From Calycina herbarum (lineage: Eukaryota; Ascomycota; Leotiomycetes; Helotiales; Pezizellaceae): a stretch of DNA of 64,000 nt. The notes under the pieces are model-generated. The model was not told the DNA's origin. It made no database searches and worked only from the letters and a program-made list of their open reading frames with translations. The position numbers were made by a program, and so were the translations under genes. The stretch lies in contig LLEY01000171.1 in assembly GCA_001414485.1 (NCBI GenBank), forward strand, positions 1 through 64,000. Direction: 5' to 3'. Shown here piece after piece: positions 10,086 through 20,493 of the stretch. Positions within the stretch are counted from its first letter, which is position 1. Each line of letters begins with the position of its first letter.

Positions 10086-10479
10086 ATGTTTTTACTACAA
10101 CCCTAACAATTTTTTCTTCGCGTAATCTTCTTATAAATTGAACCTGGGTTTACCTGCCAATCGGGCAGTCTTCACCAAGCGGGTTGAAGTTCTAGCAAGA
10201 GATTCACAACAAGACCGACGATCTCAAATACTTTCTCGCATTTATAATTCGAAGAATTATATCGCATATCAAGACATATTGTCAGGAATCCGGTTTCCAG
10301 GACTCGCAAACTATAACAAGACTGCTCTGCGAAAGGAATGGAAAGTTTTCTTTTCATGATTGTCAGTTTTTAGTTTGGATTCTGAGTAATAGCTCGTTTG
10401 TATCGGATGAATTAGCACGATTCGCACTATTCGCAGGAAAACCTCTGTTCAGCGCTCCACTTTAGGGAAAAGACTTATA
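10086..10479. other. Downstream of the dead monooxygenase
   Basis: A 73-codon open frame (10138-10359) begins with a non-ATG codon and has no recognisable motif. I regard it as chance or as decayed gene remnant. Confidence 0.4.
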
Positions 10480-11156
10480 CAGTGAGTTGCGAATTAAGCT
10501 TCCCTTTTAACGATATTTTATAAACCGTGCGTTTTTAGAAAATTTCTTATTTCCTAGACACTCTTTCCCTCTTTACTTTATAACAACGTATATTATTATA
10601 TCTCTAAGAACAGCTAATAAGAGCTCTATACCCCCCTTTTTACTCTATAAACTTTTTAGGAAGAAAACAGACACTTTTATATATGTCGTTATATAGGTGA
10701 ATGAGCCTCTGAATCATATCCATCCACGTGACTAGCACACTAGCACCACGCTAGCACAAGCATAAATAGTCGTACTTCGTGTACCTAGAATAGTCACAGA
10801 GAATACAATACGTATATACAACCAGACAGATTTATAACCAAGTCATACCAATAATATATATCTAAATTTTTATAAGGTCTTAGTAGAGACTACTTAACTT
10901 TATAGGGGTATAAAAAAATTTCTTATAAAAAGGGGGTTTTCTATTACTAAGTTTATTCTTATTATATTTACTTAGATATAATAATAAATAGAGAGGAGGT
11001 ATAAGAAGATATAGTAGATCTTTTTAGCTAGGTCTTATATCTTAAAGAGTACTTTAGTTTTCTGTTTTCTAAAATAAATAAGGAAAAAACCTAGGAAGAA
11101 AAAAGCACGGTTTACAAAAAAAGTGTCAAAAAGGAAGCTTAATTCGCAACTCACTG
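10480..11156. mobile_element. MITE-like element B (same TIR family as A)
   Basis: TIRs CAGTGAGTTGCGAATTAAG... with mirrored right end (AAGCTTAATTCGCAACTCACTG) and TA on both sides (10478-10479, 11157-11158). Internal sequence matches element A in reverse (for example the CCCCTATAA block at about 10900). No coding capacity. An extra segment at about 10684-10853 is absent from element A and looks like an insertion. Confidence 0.85.
10684..10853 (+). mobile_element. Possible 170-bp solo LTR inside MITE B
   Basis: The segment starts TGTCG and ends CAATA, with ATATA on both sides as a possible 5-bp duplication. It has a CATAAATAG promoter-like box in the middle and is GC-richer than its surroundings. 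The AT-rich flanks make the duplication weak evidence, and no matching full element is in the window. Confidence 0.35.
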
Positions 11157-12292
11157 TATATCTTCACTTTTCCTTTGAAATCAACTGCTGGAATTCATGT
11201 ATTTAAAGTATTCAAAACCCCTAGATTTAGAGGGCAGACTTAGCTACAATACCATACTTTTGCCCTCACTTTACTCAGATTCATCTGATAGTTTGCATCC
11301 CTTCTCGCCTTTGCGACTTGCTCCCAAACTTTCATAATTACAGCTTGTTGCGATGATGTAGTCAAATTCATTAGACTATTTTGACCTACAGCTCGCAGCG
11401 TGGCAAGTTGATTGTTGACGGTTGGTTCACAGTTTGCAGCTTTGTTCAACTTAGAGTGCGCAGTTTGCCGCGGTTGAGTCACGTCGTGGGCTGTTGACTT
11501 GCTAGGCTTATGTGTGTATTAATTTCTGTTGGTGTATGCATCGTTTACGTTGCATTCAATGCGTCAAGTACAGCATTCTATTAGTCATGAATGCACAAGT
11601 GGGCAGTGATACAACATGTTGATGAGAATTTTCGTGTTCATAGGATCACAAGTACTCTATGCCAACCATATCTTGTGTCATGTGTACAAAAATGTAGGAC
11701 AGAAAAGCCTTGAGCATACTTTGTTTGTATGGTTTACTCTACACCTCGTTTCATCAACGATCACCTTTCCGAGGAGATGTGTGAAATGGAGGAGATGTCC
11801 TCCAATGACAGGAAATGGACCAAGGGGCGGAAAGATGAAAACTTACTTATGATCACCAGGTTCTGCCTTAGTGTTCTTCTCTTTCAAATTCGAAGGATTG
11901 CTGAATTTGATGGATGGCATCTAACAACATTTTGCTGTCATGCTTTCAGGTTGCTCCGAGGTTGCGATGTGTTGTAGCTTTGTACTTTTCATATAAAGCT
12001 GGGAAAGTTTGTTAGGCTAAAAGCTTGGGATGTTTTGTTTCACATCGCATTGATGCAAACTTGGAAGGGGCTTCAACTTCAGTAGTAGGCTGTTTTTAAT
12101 CTTTGAATGCATTGTTCATAGTTCATGGCTCATTGTTCATAATCCTCTTACCTTCTTTCGATAGAAAAAAAGTTTGCTCCTACTCAATATGTGGTCAACA
12201 GGAAAAGTCTATCATGCTTTCCATTCAGCCGTATCTCTGAACCAAGTCCCTCATATCATTGAGCACTCTATGGTGAAGGGTTAGCGTACTTA
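11157..12292. other. Intergenic, no supported gene
   Basis: Several short open frames overlap on both strands without motifs. A near-duplicate ATTGTTCATA occurs twice near 12110-12140. I see nothing else to annotate. Confidence 0.45.
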
Positions 12293-13440
12293 TCAAGCGA
12301 CAATAGTGAGTAAGAAAAGCAGGCCATACTGCTCTCTGAGTGCTTGGCTTTCCTTAAATAGGGCTGATACATGCGCGTTGAATCTGCTGTACGAAGTTTA
12401 GCTGAATTGAATTAAACACAGGGGCTTTCAAGCTTACAGCTTGTAAAGATCGAGGCGGCCATCGTAATCCTCTTCAGGCGGGGAAATCTGAACATAAGAA
12501 TGGTATGCATCCAAGTATTCGGCCCCGAATCTGTTGCACACAGGACGCCATTGACCAAACTCATCTGCAAGAAAGGATGTTGATTAGCTGAAATCTCAGC
12601 TAGGTCTGCATAACAGAGCATTTACATTCATTATGAGCATAGAAGCAGCATGCGTCGAAGATCAAAGGCTCGTCGGCATCCACATCCACACCAGAGTTTG
12701 CGTACCATAGATCTCCATGTACCAAGGAAGGTTTGACGGATCGGCCCTCGCTCTCGAGAGGGCGAAGAAGACGAGGGATGACCTTATCAAAGATTTTTGG
12801 GACCAGGACATCGAACTCTGGATTGTGTCCCTTTGCTTGAAGCTCGAGTTTGAGAGCCCATCTCAAGCTCTTGGCGAAGAAGGTTTCCCAACTCTCCTCC
12901 CACTCGGTCATCTGAGGTAAGTTGCCGGCGAAGGTAGTTATATGAAAGCCAAATTTGCCGGTTGGGGAGATGCTGTTCTGATGCAATTTTGCCAGGCGCA
13001 CGGCGAACTTGTGCGGGTCAGGCATGTCTTCAATCATATCTCGGAACTCGCAGAGGAAGAAGTAAGTATCTGGTATGGTCTGGTATGTTCCCCAAGCAAT
13101 AGGCTTCGGTGCGAAGTCGGGTAAGAGCGAGTGAATGGCTTTCATGGACTCGAACTCTCCATGCACCATATTCTTGCCGGTCTCTTTCGAAAGCACTTTT
13201 AGGAAGAAGACCTTGGGTGTCCCATCGGCTAATTCGACATCAATTCGGCCAGCGTTGGCCCAGAAGCTAACACCATGGCATTCGGTCGATACCACTCGGC
13301 AGCTTTTGGGTAGTCCTGGCATAGATCAGCCTTAGGAGTCTTTGCGAGCGCGGATTTGATTTAAACCAACCTGCGAGGACACTTGGATCGACTTTATTGC
13401 TACTGCCCAGCTCCAAGCCCTCAGCACCCTCGTAGTTCAT
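12293..13440 (-). CDS. Fructosamine/ketosamine-3-kinase-like protein
   Basis: Four exons: 13371-13440, 12626-13315, 12438-12564 and 12293-12383. Introns are 55, 61 and 54 bp and all phases join (978 nt, 325 residues). The protein opens MNYEGAEG, and across intron 1 reads VLAGLPKSCRVVSTECHGVSFW, the family's N-terminal block. The ATP-site Lys is near 63 (FFLKVL), followed by the catalytic-loop HGDLW at 223-227 and the metal-site IFDACCFYAHNE at about 240-250, which joins EFGQWRP in exon 3. Enzymes of this aminoglycoside-phosphotransferase-like fold phosphorylate ketosamines on glycated proteins so that they fall apart, a repair role in the cytosol. The gene looks intact. The exact last exon is the least certain part: its 30 residues match the family less well than expected. 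Confidence 0.85.
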
Positions 13441-13550
13441 TGCTGGCAGGCGTCGTGATTGCGGGGTAGATTTGGGAAGAATGTTTGTATGTTTGTATGT
13501 TTGTGCACGTTGGGTTTCAATAAGAGACGATTACTAGTACGGGGATGTTA
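13441..13550. other. Upstream region of the kinase gene
   Basis: Contains a short GTTTGTAT microsatellite at about 13484-13504. No TATA box evident. Confidence 0.4.
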
Positions 13551-13643
13551 CTATCCCCCACCCTTGACTGTCTGTCATGTGCAAGGGTGATTTAGCCGTG
13601 AAAATGTATGTGCGTCTACAGACAGTTAAGGGGGGGGGGATAG
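13551..13643. mobile_element. 93-bp MITE with G/C-run TIRs
   Basis: The left arm CTATCCCCCACCCTTGACTG and the right arm (CAGTTAAGGGGGG...GATAG) are inverted over about 25 bp with few mismatches. TA lies at both ends (13549-13550, 13644-13645). It is only a hairpin with a 40-bp loop and has no coding capacity. Confidence 0.7.
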
Positions 13644-14503
13644 TACAAGGTCTCGACAACCTTCCAGGGCTGACTTTAGCGATGTCACCGCTCCTCGCTT
13701 AGAGAGGAGGTGATTAGGTGATGCTTTGTCCGATACTCCTTTGTCTCGTAACATAGGTATTAGTAAGTCTCTAAACTATTCCTCGTAGTATAGGTTAAAA
13801 TCCTCTACTACTATCTACTTATTATTCCTATATTTCTTAAGTACTACGTCGAGTTCTAGTAAAATAGACTACGTTAGAATATCTACCTACTTTCTTTAGT
13901 ATATATAGTATCTTAGTAATATAGATTATAAATATTATAAATAGTAATAACTTAGTTACTGTGACGGTCCTTTATAAATATACTAAAAGAAGTACTTATA
14001 GAATAGTACTTTATATTAAGAAAAACTAAACTAAAGAGAGAAGAGGAGAGTTAGTACGCTCTGTCTCTATTTAACTATAATAAGCGAGTCATCGGCAGAA
14101 TCTCGGTAGTACCTGGTTACGTGGTCGCACGTGATCTAGTCGTATATAATTAGGACTATTATAATAGCTAACTTTAATTACTCTATCCTTCTAGTATAAA
14201 GAGATATTTAATAACTAAGTTAAGAAAGAAGATTATAGTACTATTAGACACTGCTCTTCTCTTTTCTTTAGTGTTATAGTTATTATATCTTAGTTAGAAG
14301 ATAAGAGTTATAAACATATCTATTAGTATCTTTCTTTCTAACTAGATACTAACCCGACGCTATACAGTTCGCTATTAGAGGAGTAGGCTCTCAAAAGACG
14401 ATTACACGTATTAGACAGGTGTTATAAGGCGTGGTTGTTGAGTTATTTCTAAAAAATCGATTTAGTCGCGCGGAGTTGTTTTTCCTCTACCCTGGTCTTC
14501 GTA
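13644..14503. other. AT-rich decayed block
   Basis: From about 13735 the composition drops to the same TA-rich, stop-dense type as the big island. No terminal repeats pair convincingly. A TGTGACGGTCC string at 13960 looks like an LTR start, and CGACGCTATACA near 14355 like an LTR end, but I could not find matching duplications. Probably RIP-degraded transposon remnant. Confidence 0.45.
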
Positions 14504-14743
14504 ACGAGCCCGGCACCACGGGTCCGTGCGTTCAGGGCATACTGAAAAATTGAGTAACAGAGTAGAACTATACAACAGGGACAGATTCAAAATGCTCGAG
14601 AGTTTATCTAAATACTAACACTGTAATTTAGAGTTGCAACATATTTTTTATATATTTTTCTAACGTCTGAATTTTGTTAGAGTTCTCTTTTAGTACAGCG
14701 TCTACAAGAGCCTGATCGCACGGACCCGTGGTACCGGGCTCGT
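14504..14743. mobile_element. 240-bp inverted-repeat element, GC-rich arms
   Basis: Arms of about 32 bp (ACGAGCCCGG[CT]ACCACGGGT... and its reverse complement) enclose about 175 bp of AT-rich sequence. The arms are much GC-richer than their surroundings and end at a CGTAACG context on both sides. It looks like a MITE; the target duplication is ambiguous. Confidence 0.65.
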
Positions 14744-14949
14744 AACGCGGATCGAACCGTAGCACTGCACGGTTATAGCTTCACGGCACTATGGGAATTT
14801 ACTTTTGACGACGACATTGCATTTGCTTTACTTTGCTTTGCTTTTACTATGAGATTCATCCTTCCCTCCACCATCCATAGGTTCATCACTCCAACGTCCT
14901 TCGTGTACCGCGGTCAAAGAATACCGAGAGACTACGACAAAAGAGCCTT

Positions 14950-15495
14950 TCATTTTACATGTCCTGATTTCGCGACTGCGATGATTGCATCCTCCATCCC
15001 TTCTATAAAAGTCACCTCCACGCCGGCCTCTGCCAGTCTTTTTCGTCCCATCACCAGTACTCCCTGTTCAATGAAGTCCTCCGGCTCCTTCACTCCGCAA
15101 TAGACCACCTTGATGCAGTCCTTGAGTCTCATGATGCGATCGACACAGGATCGCTTTCCACTCAGTCTCTTATTGCACGGCTCCATGGTCGTATACATGA
15201 CGCTGTTCTTTGGAAGCACCTCGCAAAGCTGTTCCTCGGGGAGCTTGTGCTGTCGTGCTAACTTTCGGAGGCAGCAGCCTTCTGCGTGCGTCGTGCCTGG
15301 GTCAGTTGGTTCGTCGTCAGGGAGTTCCAGCGAGTATCCTGTCGACAGGATTTCGTTCTTGTCGGCATCGACGAGGACGGCCCCAACGCAGAAATTGGTT
15401 GGTCCTGGAGGGGATTTTCGAGCCTGATCGAGGGCGTATTCCATGTATGCTCTGTGATCGCCGGCTGCGATGACCGGATGAGTTTGTTCGGCCAT
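14950..15495 (-). CDS. Zinc-dependent nucleoside/pterin-type deaminase
   Basis: A single-exon frame of 181 residues from ATG at 15495 (CATCATGGCC). The frame is open 47 codons further upstream, but that part resembles a leader. The zinc-site motifs of the cytidine/deoxycytidylate deaminase superfamily are present: H70-A-E72 and P106-C107 with C117. Between them the sequence reads PCNKRLSGKRSC. The wide spacing from PC to the second Cys resembles the deaminase part of fungal RIB2-type riboflavin deaminases rather than plain cytidine deaminase (PCxxC). The catalytic Glu and all three ligands are present, so an active enzyme is likely; the substrate is not certain. The gene lies about 240 bp from the edge of the transposon island and has no RIP signs. 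Confidence 0.8.
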   Translation of the reverse strand: MAEQTHPVIAAGDHRAYMEYALDQARKSPPGPTNFCVGAVLVDADKNEILSTGYSLELPDDEPTDPGTTHAEGCCLRKLARQHKLPEEQLCEVLPKNSVMYTTMEPCNKRLSGKRSCVDRIMRLKDCIKVVYCGVKEPEDFIEQGVLVMGRKRLAEAGVEVTFIEGMEDAIIAVAKSGHVK

Positions 15496-15964
15496 GATGA
15501 ATGAAGCTGGACCTGCTCGAAGTCGAAGAGAGCTGCGAAGTATGTGGGTTGGTGATTGAGGAGGATCAGCAAGAGAAGGGAGGCTTGACTTCGACTGCAG
15601 ATGAGGAAAAGGGTGTGGATTTAAGAAGTCGAGCAAGCCGGCTCGAATTGATCGTCACCTTTTCTGGCGTTCGGGCGACACAGGGCGCCTGCATGCACTG
15701 CTCCCAGTGCACCACGGGCGTGCGGATTTAACCGATCCCCAACCCTCTGCAGGGCCAGTTATACCGCTATGTTCTTATTAGCTCTCGGCTCGGATTAACT
15801 ATTTCCTAGTTATATAACCTCGATTATCGATATACTATCGTAGAATATTACTCGATACTAATAACTATTATAGACCTCTCTAATACTAGTATTAATATAT
15901 CGATATCTAAGTCTATATAAAAGACTTATTTAACTATTAAAAGTTATAATAACTACTTTTAGTC

Positions 15965-16174
15965 TATTATAATACTACACTTCAGAGGATAAGAGTAAAA
16001 GACTTGAATTATATATCTTACTCTATAAGAGTAGAAGGTATATATATATATAATATTATAATAGCTATTACTATATCTATTTATTAAAAAAACTCTTTCT
16101 ACTAATATACTCGACAGATATACTAATATCTCTTAAGTAGCGTAATATAACAGATATTACTATACCTATTAATA
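15965..16174 (-). repeat. Copia LTR, 3' copy
   Basis: 210 bp, paired with 43071-43280. Differences are mostly C/T and G/A. A purine-type tract (minus-strand AAGAGAGC) abuts it at 16175. Confidence 0.8.
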
Positions 16175-16934
16175 GCTCTCTTATAGTTATATCTAATAAT
16201 AGTTACTTTATAAAAACTATATAAAAAAGCAGTTTTATATAACTCTTAGAAAAAGCCTAGCTAGTATAAAAACCTAGATATAAGCCTCTTATTCTTTATC
16301 TCTCTTATAGTATTCTCTTTATATATATCTTAAATACTAATAGTCGTAGAGGTTTCGTAAGTACGTTAGTAAGTATATATACTATAGAGTAGTAATCGAC
16401 TATAATCTTATTATATATAATAAGCTACTAACGTAGTATACTAGAACCTTATAATTATTAGAACCTTGTAAATTTTTTCTCTACTCTACTATCTCTAACT
16501 TTAATATACGTTTTCTTAACAACTATCTAATAGAATCTTAAACCTAAGAAGCTTAAATTATTCTAGCTATCGAAGCTATTTAATTATCTAAATAAATAAA
16601 CTATAGTAAAGCTACGAAGCTATATAGAGTCTCTTATTCTATACTTACTAATAAAATAGCTAGTTGAACTACTCTTAGCGAATACTAGCTAGTAAATTAT
16701 AAAATAACTATAATAAAAGAGGAGGTGATTATTTAAAATATACTTAATCTAGATATAAGAGGATTTACACCCTAGCTAGGTAGTATAGAAGATATAGTAA
16801 ATTATATACTTAAGTTATATAGAAGATAATATATTAGAAAGAACTAGGTATAACGATTTATACAACGATGTCTAGAACTAAAGACGTGTTTTAATCGCGT
16901 TTACGATTTCTAAAGAGTCTTATACGAAGATTCT

Positions 16935-17369
16935 TGTCACGAATCACGTGCACACGTGATGAGTGAAGACCAGGCGGCGTCCTAACAGGTTAAGCACTAT
17001 CGGAATACTCTTATAGTAGATAGGGATCGGTTAGGTTAGCTAAGCGATCCAGGGATTTCCTTTGGTTATAATCACGTGACGAGAGTTCGCTAGACGGGGC
17101 GACAGGTCTAGCAGTCTAGCAGCGACGGAGCGACCTGTCTAGCAGGCTAGCACGTGGGATGAAGGTTCTATATATACTGGCACGTCTGCTATCTAGATAG
17201 GAGCTTCGTGCTCAACTTTAGTTATTAATCTTATTATCTTGTTTGACATCTTTGATATAAGTAACGAGTTCACTTCTAAGTGAACAACCCGGCGCATCTG
17301 TACTTCTTACCTGCATACCAACCTTCGAGACTTAGTCATCTTTGTTTAGTTCGTTTGAGTTTCGTTACA
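16935..17369 (+). mobile_element. Solo Gypsy LTR, little mutated
   Basis: A 435-bp LTR starts TGTCACGAATCACGTG and ends GTTTCGTTACA, with a perfect ATTCT duplication (16930-16934, 17370-17374). It belongs to the same family as the Gypsy LTRs but keeps CG-rich text (for example GACGGGGCGACAGG and CCCGGCGCATC) that is TA-converted in the others. It therefore came late, or escaped RIP because it is short. Confidence 0.85.
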
Positions 17370-17871
17370 ATTCTAAGCTAATTAGCGTGTAGTTTTAACT
17401 AGTAGAGAATATATAGACGAAATATAAGATCTAAGACTACGATTTCTATAACTTTAACGAGACTGGTTTTATAATAGGTATTATCTATACTAGAATAGTT
17501 ATTATATATACTAATCAACGTAGCAGAGATAAGGCTATCTAGCTAGGTAATCGAGAATAGGCTATAGTAATTATCTATATTAATAGAGAGAGTTTAAGTA
17601 TCTCTCTATTCTTAGTAGTTTAAGAGAAAAATCACCTTACTAGTTAGTATACTAAGAGCGGTCTTTCTAATAACTAGGTTATTAAACTAACTAGTAATAG
17701 ATAGACTAATAATAAGACAGGCTTAGAATAGCTAGAATACTTTAATAAGTATACTCGTAGTTATATAAAAGAGCTATATCGAATATTAGTTCTAGATAGG
17801 TATAAGAGTTATAAATCAGTAGTATTCTAAGAGTATTATAAATTATATAATATTATTACTCTTTACCTACC

Positions 17872-18334
17872 TGTCACGAATCACGTGCTAGCACGTGACG
17901 AAGTGAAGTCCAGGCGACGCCCTAATAGGACAAGCACTATTATAACCCTAGAAGAAGGAAAGGATTAAGTATAATAGAATATATAATCTTAAGAATCTTA
18001 TTATAGTTATATTATATAACTTAGTTAGAGTAGTTAGATAATAGAGTCTAGTTTTAAAGAGCCCTAGAAATAGAGTCGGACTTTATCTTCGAGACTCTTA
18101 CTAAGAAGGACTCTAAAATATAAACGAAGGTTCTATATAAGACTAGTACGTCTACTGTTAGATAGAAGCTTCGTATTTAACTTTAGTTATTAATCTTATT
18201 ATCTTATTTAATATCTTTGATATAAGTAACGAGTTTACTTCTAAGTAAATAATCTATCGTATCTATACTTCTTATCTATATACTAACCTTCGAGACTTAG
18301 TCGCCTTTATTTAGTTTATTTAAGTTTTATTATA
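17872..18334 (+). repeat. 5' LTR of Gypsy element 1
   Basis: 463 bp, equal in length to the 3' copy. The last bases read TTATA where the 3' copy keeps TTACA. Confidence 0.8.
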
Positions 18335-20046
18335 CTTTAAGTACCTACTTAGAAGTACTACTAATACTATGTTAAAAACTACGCTATTCTTAAGTTCGAC
18401 CTCTATACCGCCTCTAGTACTAATAATACTAGTAGTACTAGTTATAACTATTAAAGAGAAAGTAAAATTACTAGTATCTAAAACGTTTAATAGCTCTTTA
18501 AAGAAACTTGCTAAGTTTATTATAAAAGCTTTAATATACTTAAACTTTTACTTAGTATAGTTTACTTATAAAACTAATTAAGTTATATAGCTTACTACCT
18601 GTCTTAAAGAAGTAGTATATAACTAGATAAAGCTATATTTAGAGGATTTTTAGAAGAATAAAATATTAAATAGAAGAGTATTAAACCTTATAAGTAAAAG
18701 TATTTAAGGATTATTTTTAACTGTTACTAGATTTAAGAAAGGAATTAACTAGGTATTTATAGATATAGATTTAAAAAAGAAGGTAGTATAGGCTTTATAC
18801 GACCTCTGATAAAAGGGGTTAGTAGCTAAATATACGTTAATATTCTAATAATACTCTATACGTCTTAGCTAGAACGATAAAGCCTTATATAAGTAGTACT
18901 ATAGAGGATTAAAGGATAGTATTAAGGATAAATTAGCTAGAGATGATTTCCTAGATATACTTAATAAGTTAACTAATAATACAATTAAAATTAATAATCG
19001 GAATTATAAGAGGAGTCTAGAGAAAAAGAGTAGTTATAGATATTAATATTAAGGAAAAGGTAGGAAAAAAGACTATAGAGATTCTATAGAAGTTAATACT
19101 ACCTAGAAGTGTTAGGTTCTAGGAAAAGGAACTTAAGAAGGAAACCTACTAAAGAAAGAACTTTCTTAGAAGAAGCGAGATCGTCGTCGTAAGTAGAACT
19201 TATATTATAACTATAGCCTCTCTAGCTATAGAGTAAATAAGTATAGTAAGAAGAAAGACTTTAGAGAGAAATAAGCGAACGCTACTATTTAAAAAGAAGT
19301 AGCTTTATTAGAAAGAATAGAATTTATAGATAAAGAACTTAAGACTAGAGAATATAGTATATAGATTAAAACAAATACCTTAAATATAATAATAAGTACT
19401 ATATATCTATAGCTAAATAAAGGAATTGAAATCTAAGATAGTAAGATATAAGATACTAATAATAGTAGGAATCTACTTCTTAAAGAATATTATAATATAT
19501 AATTAGAAATAGAATACGAATTCCCTCTTTAAGTAGAATATAAATTACTACTATTAATAAGTTTATTAGAGTTATTAGAATTAGAATCTAATTTATTAGA
19601 AATAAATCTAAAAATATATAAGCCTAAATAAGATAAGATATAGGTATTTATTAGAACCTTTAAGAGAGGAAATAGATAGGTATATATAGAATACTAGAAA
19701 CCTGATTTCTAGAGCTTATATTCTATTTAAGAAATTAACTCTACTATTTTAACTACTTATAAAATAGTTTAGAATAAGTAGGATAGAATAACATTAGTAA
19801 GCCTTATTACTAGAAGAGAAACTAGTAAATTTAAAGAACCTAGACTAGAATAAGCAGTATCTAGTAAGCTATCTAGAACGTCTAAGATAAGAGATATTTA
19901 GATAGTCGTAGATCTTTAGAAAGAAACTAGCTTATAGTAATAGTAAGGTTCTAACGACTTTATAGAACGTCTTAAACCTAGTTTTTTAAGTATACTACTT
20001 AATAATAAAGAAACTATACTAGAAATAGGAGGCTAGTATACTATAG

Positions 20047-20493
20047 TATTACGAATCACGTTATACGTGGTAAGTAGTTCAGACGGCGCTCTGATAGGAC
20101 AAGGCACGATATCTAGGAAATAGAAGATAGTATAAGAGAGAATTAGTAATATAAAAGGTATTTAGGTATTCTAGAATCTTACTATTAGATAACTGTTAGA
20201 GGTTACGTAATAGATCTCGTTAGATCCTATAGAGGATCTAAAGAGATCTAGGGATCTAGGCTAGTAGAGGGATCCAGGTGATACGAAGGGTTCTATATAT
20301 ACTGACACGTCTGCTACCTAGATAGGAGCTTTGTACTTAACTTTAGTTATTAATCTTATTATCTTATTTAATATCTTTAATATAAGTAACGAGTTCACTT
20401 CTAAGTAAATAACCTAGTGTATTTATACTTCTTACTATATACTAACCTTTGAGACTTAGTTATCTTTATTTAGTTTAGTTAAGTTTCGTTATA
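20047..20493 (+). repeat. 5' LTR of Gypsy element 2
   Basis: 447 bp, starts TATTACGAATCACG (TG changed to TA) and ends CGTTATA. Confidence 0.8.

Noticed and set aside
14849..15731. Plus-strand frames over the deaminase
   Set aside because: Shadows of the minus-strand deaminase gene.
18369..18560. 63-codon open frame as an independent gene
   Set aside because: It is the remnant gag start of Gypsy element 1, homologous to the frame at 20528 in element 2.
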